Positions 1-8,001 of a stretch of DNA of 32,015 nt are shown here, piece after piece. The notes beneath the pieces were generated by a model. It searched no databases, had not been told where the DNA came from, and saw only the letters and a program-made list of their open reading frames with translations. Source of the stretch: Alphaproteobacteria bacterium (GTDB taxonomy: Bacteria; Pseudomonadota; Alphaproteobacteria; Rhizobiales; Devosiaceae); NCBI GenBank assembly GCA_018818925.1, contig JAHJQZ010000119.1, positions 1 through 32,015 of the forward strand. The letters run 5' to 3'. How positions within the stretch are numbered: the first letter of the stretch is position 1; every line of letters begins with the position of its first letter. Made by a program: the position numbers and the translations under genes.

Positions 1-15
1 CGACAAGATAACCAT
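1..15 (-). CDS. Start of an unidentified leftward gene (partial)
   Basis: Only five codons (MVILS) lie in the window and the gene continues past the left edge. The reason to call it is the ribosome binding site: read on the minus strand, an AGAGGAAC purine tract at about 20-27 sits some five to six bases before the ATG, far better than random. Nothing can be said about the product. If real, it makes 16-366 a divergent promoter region shared with mbfA. Confidence 0.35.
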
Positions 16-366
16 GGCGAGTTCCTCTTCTTGAAGGGAACTCCATGATCAGAGCGCGGTCCCACCCCGCGCAAAGCGTTCGACTGTCACGGCTACCTCG
101 CCACCAGCACCCTCCCGCGTCAGCGGGTTCGTGCATTGGCGGCGGAGCGGCCGGAAGCCGGCCGGCGCCGCGCAACAAGAAACGCTCCGCCGACAAAGGG
201 CGGAGCAGGGTGTTCGGCTATGGACAATCACGCATGAAGAAAGTGCCGGAACTGTCCGTGCCGGACCGATTGGTGTCAATGCGGCAAAGCTGCGGGGATT
301 GGCACACTCGACTTATCGGCTAGACTGGTTCATCACAGCCTTAAAAAAGCGTCTCGGATCACATCC
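16..366. other. Gene-free divergent region with several hairpins
   Basis: About 350 bases without a convincing gene. Three inverted repeats are visible: GAGTTCC/GGAACTC at 19-43; GGCCGG/CCGGCC at 149-163 with a three-base loop; and a perfect 8-bp GCTCCGCC/GGCGGAGC stem at 184-206 with a seven-base loop. On the minus strand the last stem is followed by GTTTCTTG, which resembles a weak terminator or attenuator in the leader of the leftward gene. Short ORFs on both strands here lack ribosome binding sites and normal codon bias. The region could encode a structured leader or small RNA, but it matches no RNA family I recognise. Confidence 0.4.
299..326 (+). promoter_or_regulatory. Candidate mbfA promoter, possible Irr-type site
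   Basis: TTGGCA (299-304), a 16-bp spacer and TAGACT (321-326) form a plausible sigma-70 promoter about 40 bases before mbfA. The overlapping TAGA-N3-GTTCA (321-332) faintly resembles the inverted-repeat iron control element bound by Irr, which is known to repress mbfA in other rhizobia. The match is too imperfect to assert. Confidence 0.3.
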
Positions 367-1350
367 ATGTTCAACAGCCTCCTCGAACCCGGCAAACGCG
401 ATTTCTCCTCGCTCAACGCTGCCGAAGTCCTCTCGCTCGCCGTCGCCGCCGAGGAGGAGGACGGGCAAATCTACGCCGCCTATGCCGACAAGATACGCGA
501 CACCTATCCGGCGTCGGCCAGGATATTCGACGGCATGGCCGAGGAGGAAGACGGTCACCGCCGCCGCCTGCTCGACCTCTACCGCCAGAAATACGGCGAC
601 AAGCTCATCCCGATCCGCCGCGAACACGTGCGCGGCTTCGCGCGCCGCAAGCCGGTCTGGCTAATGCAGAACCTCAATATCGAAACCATCCGCCAGCAGG
701 CCTGGGAGATGGAGCGCGGCGCCTACAATTTCTATCTCGCGGCGGCAAAGCTGACCGAGGATGTCGAAGTCCGCAAGCTGCTCGGCACGCTAGCGCTCGA
801 GGAGGCCAAGCACGAACACAAGGCCGACGCGCTCGAGAAGGAGCATCTCGGGGAAACCGAAAAGCAGGCCGAACAGAGCGCGGCGCACCGCCAGTTCGTC
901 CTGACCTATGTCCAGCCGGGTCTCGCCGGGCTGATGGACGGTTCGGTCTCGACCCTGGCGCCGATCTTCGCCGCCGCCTTCGCCACCGGCAGCACCTGGG
1001 AAACCTTCCTTGTCGGTCTCGCCGCCTCGGTCGGCGCCGGCATTTCCATGGGCTTCACCGAGGCCGCCTCGGACGACGGCAAACTGACGGGACGCGGCTC
1101 GCCGATCAAGCGCGGCTTCGCTTCCGGCATCATGACGGCGGTTGGTGGGCTTGGGCATGCCTTGCCCTATCTCATCCCGCATTTCTGGACCGCGACGGCG
1201 ACCGCCTTCGTCATCGTTTTCATCGAACTCTGGGCCATCGCCTGGATCCAGAATAAATACATGGACACCCCGTTCTTCCGGGCGGCGTTCCAGGTGGTGT
1301 TCGGTGGGGCGCTGGTCTTTGCCGCCGGCGTGCTGATCGGCAATGCCTGA
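367..1350 (+). CDS. mbfA: MbfA, membrane-bound ferritin-like iron exporter
   Basis: A 327-residue fusion of an N-terminal ferritin-like/rubrerythrin (erythrin) domain and a C-terminal CCC1/VIT1-type membrane domain, the architecture of MbfA, which exports iron from the cytoplasm and protects against iron and peroxide stress. Residues 1-165 are rich in candidate di-iron ligands (E29-E32, E60-E62 with H64, E116, E145-E146 with H149). From about residue 180 there are several hydrophobic segments; the G-L-M-D-G stretch and the following small-residue helix are typical of VIT1 transporters. It starts at the ATG at 367 and stands alone in a rightward orientation. In relatives the gene is repressed by Irr under low iron. 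Length and both domains look intact. Confidence 0.9.
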   Translation: MFNSLLEPGKRDFSSLNAAEVLSLAVAAEEEDGQIYAAYADKIRDTYPASARIFDGMAEEEDGHRRRLLDLYRQKYGDKLIPIRREHVRGFARRKPVWLMQNLNIETIRQQAWEMERGAYNFYLAAAKLTEDVEVRKLLGTLALEEAKHEHKADALEKEHLGETEKQAEQSAAHRQFVLTYVQPGLAGLMDGSVSTLAPIFAAAFATGSTWETFLVGLAASVGAGISMGFTEAASDDGKLTGRGSPIKRGFASGIMTAVGGLGHALPYLIPHFWTATATAFVIVFIELWAIAWIQNKYMDTPFFRAAFQVVFGGALVFAAGVLIGNA

Positions 1351-1481
1351 TTGCTGGCCGGTGCGGAAACGCCCGGTCGGGGACACCTCGGCGACAGGAT
1401 CGCCGGCTCGAGGCTTCCGTTCACTCGCGGGCGCCGGCAAACCGTGCTAATTCGGCAGCTTCGTTCCCACCTTCCGTGACC

Positions 1482-1994
1482 ATGATGCACATTCGCGACG
1501 CTAAAGAAGCCGACCTGCCGTCACTTCTCGCCATCCACAACGACGCCATCCGCACCCTCGATGCCATCTGGATCGAACACGAGGACACGATGGAAGACCG
1601 GCGCCAATGGTTTCTCGACCGCAAAGCCATGGGCTTTCCCGTCGTTCTCGCCGTCGATGACAACGATACGGTCCTCGGCTATGGCAGCTACGGCACCTAT
1701 CGCGGCCGCGAGGGTTATCGCCTGACGGTCGAGCATTCGGTCTACCTGTTCCCGGAGGCCAGGGGAAAGGGCGTCGGCAAGGCGCTTCTGAGCTGGCTGA
1801 TCGAAAAGGCCCGCGCCGACGGCCTGCATGCGATGGTGGCGGTGATCGATGCCTCCAACGCCGTCTCGATCGACATGCACGAGAAATTCGGCTTCGAGAG
1901 CTCCGGCGTGCTGCGCCAGCTCGGCCAGAAATGGGGCAAGTGGCTCGACCAGGTGCAAATGGTCAAGCTGCTGGACGACCGGGCCGCGCCCTAG
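1482..1994 (+). CDS. GNAT N-acetyltransferase, phosphinothricin acetyltransferase-like
   Basis: A GNAT-fold acetyltransferase of about 170 residues that moves an acetyl group from acetyl-CoA to an amine. The acetyl-CoA motif A is clear (VYLFPEARGKGVGKALL), followed by a conserved N-A-V-S-I-x-M-H-E-K-F-G-F stretch and the C-terminal W-x-D-Q-V segment of the PAT/Bar and YncA group. The natural substrate in such chromosomal copies is uncertain; methionine sulfone or sulfoximine is possible, and resistance should not be assumed. The start is ambiguous: GTG at 1476, or ATG at 1482 or 1485, none with a strong ribosome binding site. I prefer 1482. Its end overlaps the end of the converging metallo-hydrolase gene by four bases. 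Confidence 0.8.
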   Translation: MMHIRDAKEADLPSLLAIHNDAIRTLDAIWIEHEDTMEDRRQWFLDRKAMGFPVVLAVDDNDTVLGYGSYGTYRGREGYRLTVEHSVYLFPEARGKGVGKALLSWLIEKARADGLHAMVAVIDASNAVSIDMHEKFGFESSGVLRQLGQKWGKWLDQVQMVKLLDDRAAP

Positions 1995-2689
1995 ATTTCC
2001 ACCGTCTCCATCGGTGCCGGCGTCAGAACCGTGCCCTTGGTCACGGCGGCGACGAACGCGTCCGCCGACTGCGCCAATGACGGGAAGGTGAGATAGTGAC
2101 AGGGCAGGATGGTGTCGAAATCGAAATAGCGGTTGACCGCCAGCGCCGCCACTCTGGCATCCATGGTGTAATGGCCGCCGATCGGCACGATACCGATATC
2201 GGGCCGATAGATCTCGTTGATCAGCGCCATGTCGGAAAAGATTGTCGTGTCGCCCATATGCAGGATGGTGTGGCCGTCGATCTTGAGCACCACGCCGGCC
2301 GGCATGCCGCCGTCGACGATCGAGCCGTCGCTGGCCGAATAGCTCGAGGTGTGCCAGGCCGGCACCAGCGCGATTTCCAGACCGTCATGGGTATGATGAG
2401 TGCCGCCGTAATTGAGGCCGATGCTCTTGGCGCCGTGCAGGGCCGAACCGAGATAGCCGGCCAGTTCGACCATGGTGACGAGCGTCGCGCCGGTCCGGTC
2501 GAGAATGGCGAGCGTGTCGCCGACATGGTCGTTGTGGGCATGGGTCAACAGCACATGGCCGACGCCTTCGGCCGCCTTGTCGATGGTTCCGGTAAATTTC
2601 GGATTTCCCGAAAGGAACGGATCGATGAGCACGCAGGCGTTTGCGCCCATGACCTTGAAGGCCGAGTGTCCGAGCCACTGTATTTTCAT
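1991..2689 (-). CDS. UPF0173 metal-dependent hydrolase (metallo-beta-lactamase fold)
   Basis: A 232-residue metallo-beta-lactamase-fold hydrolase of the UPF0173 (YtkL-like) family. It begins MKIQWLGHSAF, typical of the family. The metal site motif THAHNDHVGD is at residues 49-58, with a second histidine in VPAWHTSSY, an aspartate in HMGDTTIFSD and a late P-C-H-Y histidine. No signal peptide, so cytoplasmic. The substrate is not known for this family. I start it at the M of MKIQW because family members start there and a GGAGA ribosome binding site precedes it; the frame is open further upstream but that part has no family similarity. It converges on the acetyltransferase gene. Confidence 0.85.
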   Translation of the reverse strand: MKIQWLGHSAFKVMGANACVLIDPFLSGNPKFTGTIDKAAEGVGHVLLTHAHNDHVGDTLAILDRTGATLVTMVELAGYLGSALHGAKSIGLNYGGTHHTHDGLEIALVPAWHTSSYSASDGSIVDGGMPAGVVLKIDGHTILHMGDTTIFSDMALINEIYRPDIGIVPIGGHYTMDARVAALAVNRYFDFDTILPCHYLTFPSLAQSADAFVAAVTKGTVLTPAPMETVEI

Positions 2690-2889
2690 CGCTGTCTCCT
2701 TCACACCCGCGTCCGAAAACCTTAGGCAGCGAAACCGGCCTCCGCAATGCGCATAAGGCACTCTTTCACGGTGCCCCGCCCTCGCGGGGACGTCGGTTTT
2801 TGGTGCCCGTGATGCGCCCGAACCATCGCCTTCCAACGCTCGATGCGCTACACGCTGGCACAAACGCCCGCCCGTTCGAGGAGCCTAAC

Positions 2890-3927
2890 ATGACCTATGC
2901 CGCCAGTCCGACCCGCTACGACAAGATGCAATACCGCCGCTCGGGCCGCTCCGGCCTCATTTTGCCGGCGATTTCGCTCGGCCTCTGGCAGAATTTCGGT
3001 GGCAACCGCGATCACGACACGGCGGCCGAAATCCTCGCTTATGCCTTCGACGCCGGCATCATCCATTTCGACCTCGCCAACAATTACGGCCCGCCGCCCG
3101 GCTCCGCCGAGGAGCTGTTCGGCACCGTCATGGCGCGCGAGTTCCGTCCCTATCGCGACGAGATGATCATCTCGACCAAGGCCGGCTATCGCATGTGGCC
3201 CGGCCCCTTTGGCGAATTCGGCTCGCGCAAATACCTTGTGGCGAGCCTTGACCAGAGCCTGACGCGCATGGGGCTCGACTATGTCGACATCTTCTATTCG
3301 CATCGCTTCGATCCCAATACCCCGCTCGAGGAAACCATGGGCGCTCTCGCCGACATCGTCGCCTCCGGCAAGGCGCTCTATGTCGGCATTTCCTCCTATC
3401 CCGAGGCCGAGACGCGCGAGGCGCATCGCATCCTCAAGGAGATGGGCGTTGCCTGCACCATCCACCAGCCGTCCTATTCGGTGATCAACCGCTGGATCGA
3501 GAACGACAGGACGATCGATGCCTGCTCCGAGCTCGGCATCGGCATCATCGCTTTTTCGCCCCTGACCCAGGGCGTGCTTTCGGGCAAGTACAACACGGGC
3601 GGCAAGGATGGCACGCGCGGCGGAAACGCCAATTCGACGCTGCGCGCCAGCCACATTGCGCCCAATGTGCTCGAGGCGGTCGAAAGGCTCATGCCCATCG
3701 CCGAAAGGCGCGGCCAGACCATGGTCCAGCTGGCGCTGAGCTGGGTGCTCAGGCGTCCCGAAGTCACCTCGGCCCTGATCGGGGTCCGCAATCTCGAACA
3801 ATTGAAGGACAATCTCGGCGCCCTCGACAATCTCGACTTCTCCGACGAGGAACTCGCGGCCATCGATGCGGCCACCAGGGGCGGCCAGATGGATCTGCTC
3901 CCCCGGCCGCAGGGCTGGCTGCGCTAG
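2890..3927 (+). CDS. YghZ-like aldo/keto reductase
   Basis: A 345-residue NADPH-dependent aldo/keto reductase, cytoplasmic, of the AKR14 group that includes E. coli YghZ (L-glyceraldehyde 3-phosphate reductase) and resembles potassium-channel beta subunits. The catalytic tetrad is visible: D61 and Y66 in FDLANNYG, K97 in STKAGY and H138 in YSHRFD. The C-terminal cofactor-binding part contains S-A-L-I-G-V-R-N. Length matches YghZ. The start at 2890 has a GAGGAGC ribosome binding site 8-10 bases upstream; the longer open frame from 2800 is not family-like. It likely detoxifies short aldehydes such as methylglyoxal, by family knowledge only. Confidence 0.88.
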   Translation: MTYAASPTRYDKMQYRRSGRSGLILPAISLGLWQNFGGNRDHDTAAEILAYAFDAGIIHFDLANNYGPPPGSAEELFGTVMAREFRPYRDEMIISTKAGYRMWPGPFGEFGSRKYLVASLDQSLTRMGLDYVDIFYSHRFDPNTPLEETMGALADIVASGKALYVGISSYPEAETREAHRILKEMGVACTIHQPSYSVINRWIENDRTIDACSELGIGIIAFSPLTQGVLSGKYNTGGKDGTRGGNANSTLRASHIAPNVLEAVERLMPIAERRGQTMVQLALSWVLRRPEVTSALIGVRNLEQLKDNLGALDNLDFSDEELAAIDAATRGGQMDLLPRPQGWLR

Positions 3928-3991
3928 CAAGCCCTGGCTTCGGTCGAAGCGCCGGCTCGGCAATGGGCAAGGCATTGCGCCACGCACCGCC

Positions 3992-4091
3992 GTCATTGCG
4001 AGCGCCGAAGGCGCGCGGCAATCCAGAATGCTTCTCGGGCCGACGCGCCTGACCTTCTGGGTTGCCACGGCGCTGCGCGCCTCGCGATGAC
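3992..4091. repeat. Dispersed palindromic intergenic repeat
   Basis: A 100-bp inverted repeat. The outer arms GTCATTGCGAG (3992-4002) and CTCGCGATGAC (4081-4091) are complementary with one mismatch, and the inner arms GGCAATCCAGAA and TTCTGGGTTGCC pair with one mismatch. This 'GTCATTGCGAG ... GGCAATCCAG' element is of a type scattered through alphaproteobacterial intergenic regions. It lies between the aldo/keto reductase and the arsR-like gene and has no coding signature. A role in mRNA end formation or stability is possible. Confidence 0.75.
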
Positions 4092-4120
4092 ACAAAACTG
4101 GCCGGCCGCGTTCAATCCCC

Positions 4121-4148
4121 TTTACAAAACTAGTTTTCTGGTTATATT
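4121..4148 (+). promoter_or_regulatory. Promoter with embedded palindromic operator for the arsR-like gene
   Basis: TTTACA (4121-4126), a 16-bp spacer and TATATT (4143-4148) form a good sigma-70 promoter. The spacer contains a perfect 12-bp palindrome, AAAACTAGTTTT (4126-4137), where an ArsR-family repressor would block RNA polymerase. The -10 box ends only six bases before the ATG at 4155, so the mRNA may start at or next to the initiation codon. Confidence 0.6.
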
Positions 4149-4154
4149 ACCCTC

Positions 4155-4475
4155 ATGACCTACGACGAGAAATCGGCCGCACAGGCACTTTCCGCGCTCG
4201 GCCACGAGGTGCGGCTTCAGGTCTTCCGGCTGCTGGTGCGCGCCGGCGACAAGGGCCTGAGCGTCGGCGAGATCGGTACCCATCTCGGCGTGCCGCCCTC
4301 GACGCTGGCCCATCACCTGTCGGCGCTGGTGCAGGCCGGGCTGGTGGTGCAGGAACGGCAGGGCCGGATCGTCTTCAATCACGTCGACTATGCCCGCATG
4401 CGGGCGCTGTTGACCTACGTTTCCTCGCAATGCTGCGCCGGCATCGTGCCCTTGATCGATGACGAGGTCGCCTGA
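4155..4475 (+). CDS. ArsR-family winged-helix regulator
   Basis: A 106-residue winged helix-turn-helix repressor of the ArsR/SmtB family. The helix-turn-helix lies at about residues 33-60 (VGEIGTHLGVPPSTLAHHLSAL), followed by the wing and a C-terminal helix with a vicinal cysteine pair, C93-C94, in SSQCCAGI. Adjacent cysteines near the C terminus suggest sensing of a thiophilic ligand such as arsenite, methylarsenite or another soft metal, but this is inference. Promoter proximity and an operator-like palindrome indicate autorepression. No ribosome binding site precedes the ATG, consistent with a leaderless transcript. The permease gene follows after 49 bases, so the two probably form one operon. 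Confidence 0.85.
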   Translation: MTYDEKSAAQALSALGHEVRLQVFRLLVRAGDKGLSVGEIGTHLGVPPSTLAHHLSALVQAGLVVQERQGRIVFNHVDYARMRALLTYVSSQCCAGIVPLIDDEVA

Positions 4476-4524
4476 CACGCCCTCTTTTTTGCTCAAAAAC
4501 AACTATGAAACTAGGAGTATCGAA

Positions 4525-5589
4525 GTGTCATTCCTTTCCGCCGCCTCTGAAAACGGCCTGCTCCGCCGGATCAAGCGTCCCGACTGGGCCCTAGTCATCG
4601 TCGCTTTGGCGCTGATTGCCGGCTTTGTCCTGCCCGGCGCCAATACCTCCGCGCGAGACTCGGGCATGATCATCCTTGCCAATGCGTTCGAAAGCCTGTG
4701 GCAGACGGCGCCCTACCTGCTCCTGTCGGTCGGCATTGCCGCCTATGCCGCGGCCAGCGGCGCCGACAACCTGATTGCCCGCGTCTTTCAGGGTCGCACC
4801 CTGCAGATGATTATTGTCGCCTCCTTGTTTGGGGCGCTGTCGCCCTTCTGTTCCTGTGGGGTCATCCCGATCATCGCGGCGCTGTTGTCGATGGGCGTGC
4901 CGCTGGCGCCGGTCATGGCCTTCTGGCTGGCTTCCCCGATCATGGATCCCTCGATGTTCGTCATGACCAGCGGCGTTCTCGGTCTCGACTATGCCATCGC
5001 CAAGACCGTCGCGGCGATCGGCATCGGCCTTTTCGGCGGACTCGGCATCCTCTGGCTCGGCCGGGTTCCGGTCTTCGCCGATCCGCTGCGCGACGGCGTC
5101 GGCAATGGCGGCTGCAGCGCCTCGAGTGTGCGCAGCCCCAAGCCGGTCGTCTGGAGCTTCTGGACCGAAGGGGAGCGCATCGACAAATTCAGGAAAAGCG
5201 CCGTCAGGAACGTCGTTTTCCTTGGCAAGTGGATGCTGGTCGCCTTCGTGCTCGAAAACCTGATGCTCATACATGTGCCGGCCGACATGATCGCCTCAAG
5301 TCTCGGCGGCGACGGCATCGCGCCAATCGCCATCGCCACGCTTGTCGGCGTGCCCGCCTATCTCAACGGCTATGCGGCCCTGCCGCTGGTCGCGGGCCTG
5401 TTGGAACAGGGCATGGCACCCGGCGCCGCCATCAGCTTCATGATCGCCGGCGGGGTCACCTGCATTCCGGCTACCATCGCCGTGTTCGCCCTGGTCAAGC
5501 GTCCGGTCTTTGCGAGCTATTTGGGGTTTGCGCTGGTGGGCTCGTTTATGGCGGGGCTGGTCTTTCAGGCCGTCATGGCTTTCGCCTGA
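4525..5589 (+). CDS. UPF0718/ArsP-type permease
   Basis: A 354-residue inner-membrane permease of the UPF0718 (DUF318, ArsP_1) family. The hallmark is the SPFCSCGVIPI motif in a membrane segment, with a matching second half near NGYAALPL and GVTCIPA. I count about eight hydrophobic segments, split by a cytoplasmic loop (W-S-F-W-T-E-G-E-R). ArsP members export trivalent methylarsenite; others have unknown substrates. I chose GTG at 4525 because an AGGAG ribosome binding site lies seven bases upstream; upstream residues back to 4459 would overlap the regulator and look non-coding. The neighbouring ArsR-type repressor supports a metalloid or toxic-compound efflux role. Confidence 0.82.
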   Translation: MSFLSAASENGLLRRIKRPDWALVIVALALIAGFVLPGANTSARDSGMIILANAFESLWQTAPYLLLSVGIAAYAAASGADNLIARVFQGRTLQMIIVASLFGALSPFCSCGVIPIIAALLSMGVPLAPVMAFWLASPIMDPSMFVMTSGVLGLDYAIAKTVAAIGIGLFGGLGILWLGRVPVFADPLRDGVGNGGCSASSVRSPKPVVWSFWTEGERIDKFRKSAVRNVVFLGKWMLVAFVLENLMLIHVPADMIASSLGGDGIAPIAIATLVGVPAYLNGYAALPLVAGLLEQGMAPGAAISFMIAGGVTCIPATIAVFALVKRPVFASYLGFALVGSFMAGLVFQAVMAFA

Positions 5590-5609
5590 GCCGCCCGCCG
5601 GTCTCAACG

Positions 5610-5637
5610 GAGCGGCCAGCCCTTTTGCCGGCCGCTC
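5610..5637. terminator. Hairpin between converging genes
   Basis: GAGCGGCC (5610-5617) pairs perfectly with GGCCGCTC (5630-5637), followed on the plus strand by TATTTCTGTT. It sits between the permease stop and the stop of the converging gene, so it can serve as a terminator, possibly bidirectional. The T-run is weak. Confidence 0.5.
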
Positions 5638-5981
5638 TATTTCTGTTGCACCTTCTTGCGCCGGATGGCGCCCATGCGGTTGAGCACCGACCTGGGGATA
5701 TCCATTTCCCGGATGATGAAGCGGTGGTCCCGCATGCCGCAGAATTCGCGCTGGATCAGGAAGGCCCAGACGGCATCCGCCGCGTTCTGCAGCAGCGCCG
5801 GCCGGTTACCGGCGTCAGCCCCCTTTAGTCTGGCCAGGGCCGCCTCGGCCGCCCGGCCGTAATGCCCGAGGCTGGAGGCGGCTTCCTCGAGGATTTCGGT
5901 TTCGACCTGGGACAGCACCGTGCCGCGCGTCATGGCGCGAAGACGGGCTTGGGCGAGGGAGCTGGGCGCGCGCAGGGTCAT
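5637..5981 (-). CDS. Small conserved protein of unknown function
   Basis: A 114-residue cytoplasmic protein. Codon use is like that of its neighbours, and the sequence looks like a real helical protein: an N-terminal E-x-E-I-L-E-E-A-A-x-S-L-G helix, an alanine-rich middle and a basic C terminus (RRKKVQQK). A phrase near the end ([14 protein letters not shown]) reminds me of small Rhizobiales-specific proteins, possibly the group called DUF6665, but I am not sure. I start it at the ATG at 5981; the frame is open to 6074 but that N terminus is low-complexity and basic. No convincing ribosome binding site decides the start. No function is proposed. Confidence 0.6.
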   Translation of the reverse strand: MTLRAPSSLAQARLRAMTRGTVLSQVETEILEEAASSLGHYGRAAEAALARLKGADAGNRPALLQNAADAVWAFLIQREFCGMRDHRFIIREMDIPRSVLNRMGAIRRKKVQQK

Positions 5982-6112
5982 GTCGGGTCCGTGTCGAAAC
6001 GCAGGAGACGATCGAGAAGAAGGTAAGGCTTTCGCGCGCCGGCTCAAGAGGGAGGCGGATATCCGTTCGCCCAAGCCGGAAAAATTGTTCGCCTATGGGC
6101 CAATTCGTTCAA

Positions 6113-6141
6113 TTGCGAAACGGGTGGCGGATACCTATATT
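6113..6141 (+). promoter_or_regulatory. Sigma-70-like promoter of the DUF2892 gene
   Basis: TTGCGA (6113-6118), an exact 17-bp spacer and TATATT (6136-6141), placed 34 bases before the DUF2892 start codon. Good spacing and -10 box; the best promoter match for this isolated gene. Confidence 0.5.
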
Positions 6142-6175
6142 CGTGTCGGTGCATATCGAACTCTGGGAGGGCTTG

Positions 6176-6382
6176 ATGTTCAAGACCAACGAATCAATGA
6201 CCGACCGCGTCATCCGCATCGTCGTCGGTGTCGTCATGATCGCCATCTATTTCCTGTTCCCGACATGGCTCGGCGACCTCAACTGGCTGTGGTGGGTCGG
6301 CGTCATTCCGCTCGTGACCGGCCTGATCGGCTGGTGCGCCATCTACCAGCTCATCGGCATGTCGACCAAGAAGGCCGAGTAG
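6176..6382 (+). CDS. DUF2892 (YgaP C-terminal-like) inner-membrane protein
   Basis: A 68-residue protein with two hydrophobic helices (about residues 13-30 and 36-55) joined by a W-rich loop. The N-terminal T-D-R-x-I-R-I-V-V-G and the C-terminal [13 protein letters not shown] signature mark it as DUF2892, the membrane part of YgaP-type rhodaneses. Here it stands alone without a rhodanese domain. The Cys within the second helix end is conserved in the family. Start at the ATG at 6176, with a CTGGGAGGG ribosome binding site just upstream. Function is unknown; links to sulfur transfer are suggested only by the YgaP relationship. Confidence 0.82.
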   Translation: MFKTNESMTDRVIRIVVGVVMIAIYFLFPTWLGDLNWLWWVGVIPLVTGLIGWCAIYQLIGMSTKKAE

Positions 6383-6392
6383 CCGTCAGCTT

Positions 6393-6440
6393 CCGTCCGT
6401 CTGCGGACGGACCTCCCCGCCACCCGGTCGGGCGGCGGGG
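6393..6440. repeat. Two consecutive GC-rich hairpins
   Basis: CCGTCCG/CGGACGG (6393-6410, four-base loop) is followed directly by CCCCGCC/GGCGGGG (6415-6440). They lie right after the DUF2892 stop codon and before fumC. No T-run follows, so they may stabilise the mRNA 3' end rather than act as a standard terminator. The rest of the gap to 6558 holds nothing else I can identify. Confidence 0.45.
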
Positions 6441-6558
6441 ACGCGTGCAAATCGCCGCCAGGAAACGCCGGACGGGGCTTCCTGTTTGTCTCCATTTTGT
6501 CTATTGGGCTTGGCGCGCGCCGCGCGGCGGCGGAAAAGCCAGTGACGGGGGGACGGAC

Positions 6559-7956
6559 ATGGCCGACACACGCAAGGAATCCGACAGCTTCGGCACCATC
6601 GAGGTTCCGGCAGACAGGATGTATGGCGCGCAGACGGCGCGCTCGCTGATCAATTTTCCGATCGGAACCGAGATCATGCCCGTGCCGATCATCCGGGCGC
6701 TCGGCCGGGTCAAGCAGGCGGCGGTTCGCACCAACAGGGCGCTCGGCATGCTCGATGCCAGATTGGCCGATGCCATCGACCGGGCCGCCGGCGAGGTCGT
6801 CGATGGCAAGTGGGATAGCGATTTTCCCCTTAAAGTCTGGCAGACCGGTTCGGGCACCCAATCCAACATGAACGCTAACGAAGTGATCTCCAACCGCGCC
6901 ATCGAGCTGCTCGGCGGCGCGAAGGGCTCCAAGACGCCGGTCCATCCCAACGATCACGTCAATCTCGGCCAGTCGTCCAACGACACCTTCCCGACGGCGC
7001 TGAGCGTTGCCGCCGCCATCGAGGTTTCCAAAACGCTGATCCCGGCGCTCGAGCACCTGCATGCCGCGCTTGCCGAAAAGTCGGCGGCCTTTGCCGGCAT
7101 CGTCAAGATCGGCCGCACCCATACCCAGGACGCGACGCCCCTGACCCTTGGCCAGGAGTTCTCCGGATATGCCGCGCAGGTGGCGTCCTCGATCGAACGG
7201 CTGAACCTGGTGCTCGGCGGGTTGCTCGAACTTGCCCAGGGCGGCACGGCGGTCGGCACCGGTTTGAACGCCCATGTCGATTTCGCCGAAGGATTCGCCG
7301 CCGCCATGGCTGAACTGACCGGGCTGCCCTTCGTCACCGCGCCCAACAAGTTCGAGGCACTGGCCGGGCAGGATGCCTTGGTCTTCGCCCACGGCGCGCT
7401 GGCCTCGACGGCGGCCGTGCTGTTCAAGATCGCCAACGACATCCGCTTCCTTGGTTCGGGTCCGCGTTCGGGCCTCGGCGAATTGAGCCTGCCGGAAAAC
7501 GAGCCGGGTTCCTCGATCATGCCGGGCAAGGTCAACCCGACCCAGTCCGAGGCGATGACCATGGTCGCCGCCCAGGTGATGGGCAACCAGACCACGCTGC
7601 AATTCGCCGGCTCGCAGGGCCATTTCGAACTGAACGTCTTCCGCCCGGTCATGGCGCACGCCTTCCTGCAGTCGGTGCGCCTCATCGCCGACGCAGCTGT
7701 TTCGTTCACCGATCGCTGCGTTGTGGGCATTGTGGCCAACGAGGACAACATCAAGATGCTGATGCAGCGCTCGCTGATGCTCGTCACCGCGCTGACCCCG
7801 AGGATCGGCTACGACAAGGCCGGCGAGATCGCCAAGGCCGCCCACAAGCACGGAACGACGCTGAAGCAAGAAGCGCTGCGGCTCGGCTATGTCACCGAGG
7901 CGGAATTCGACGAGATCGTGCGGCCGGAAACCATGATCGGGCCGCGGAAAGGATAG
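6559..7956 (+). CDS. fumC: Class II fumarate hydratase
   Basis: Fumarase C reversibly hydrates fumarate to L-malate in the citric acid cycle; it is an iron-independent cytoplasmic homotetramer. The 465-residue protein carries the superfamily signature [15 protein letters not shown], the [11 protein letters not shown] substrate-binding stretch, the H-P-N-D-H-V-N B-site region and [10 protein letters not shown] with the catalytic-site histidine. Length equals that of characterised FumC. Start at the ATG at 6559 with a GGGGGGAC ribosome binding site. It stands alone; the oxygen- and iron-independence of class II fumarase fits an organism with elaborate iron control. Confidence 0.95.
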   Translation: MADTRKESDSFGTIEVPADRMYGAQTARSLINFPIGTEIMPVPIIRALGRVKQAAVRTNRALGMLDARLADAIDRAAGEVVDGKWDSDFPLKVWQTGSGTQSNMNANEVISNRAIELLGGAKGSKTPVHPNDHVNLGQSSNDTFPTALSVAAAIEVSKTLIPALEHLHAALAEKSAAFAGIVKIGRTHTQDATPLTLGQEFSGYAAQVASSIERLNLVLGGLLELAQGGTAVGTGLNAHVDFAEGFAAAMAELTGLPFVTAPNKFEALAGQDALVFAHGALASTAAVLFKIANDIRFLGSGPRSGLGELSLPENEPGSSIMPGKVNPTQSEAMTMVAAQVMGNQTTLQFAGSQGHFELNVFRPVMAHAFLQSVRLIADAAVSFTDRCVVGIVANEDNIKMLMQRSLMLVTALTPRIGYDKAGEIAKAAHKHGTTLKQEALRLGYVTEAEFDEIVRPETMIGPRKG

Positions 7957-7966
7957 GGCGCTGAGC

Positions 7967-7991
7967 CACCTCTCCCCCAAGGTGAGAGGTG
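7967..7991. repeat. Short hairpin between converging fumC and glycosyltransferase genes
   Basis: CACCTCTC (7967-7974) pairs with GAGAGGTG (7984-7991). It sits ten bases after the fumC stop and ten before the stop of the converging gene. There is no T-run. The arm resembles the CCTCTCCC-type arms of the longer palindromic repeats elsewhere in the window, so it may be a remnant of that family acting as a transcript end. Confidence 0.5.
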
Positions 7992-8001
7992 CGGCAGGCG
8001 C

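Noticed and set aside
49-279. A minus-strand 76-codon ORF, and an overlapping plus-strand ORF at 45-323, before mbfA
   Set aside because: Both are rich in Arg, Pro, Ser and Cys, have no ribosome binding site and overlap strong hairpins; they look like chance open frames in GC-rich DNA.
321-332. A confident Irr iron control element upstream of mbfA
   Set aside because: Only TAGA and GTTC halves fit and the arms are not properly complementary; kept only as a weak possibility.
2848-4095. A 415-codon minus-strand ORF opposite the aldo/keto reductase
   Set aside because: It is the antisense shadow of a well-supported gene, with no recognisable domain and atypical composition.
6343-7980. A 545-codon minus-strand ORF opposite fumC
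   Set aside because: Antisense shadow caused by high G+C third positions; fumC is certain on the other strand.
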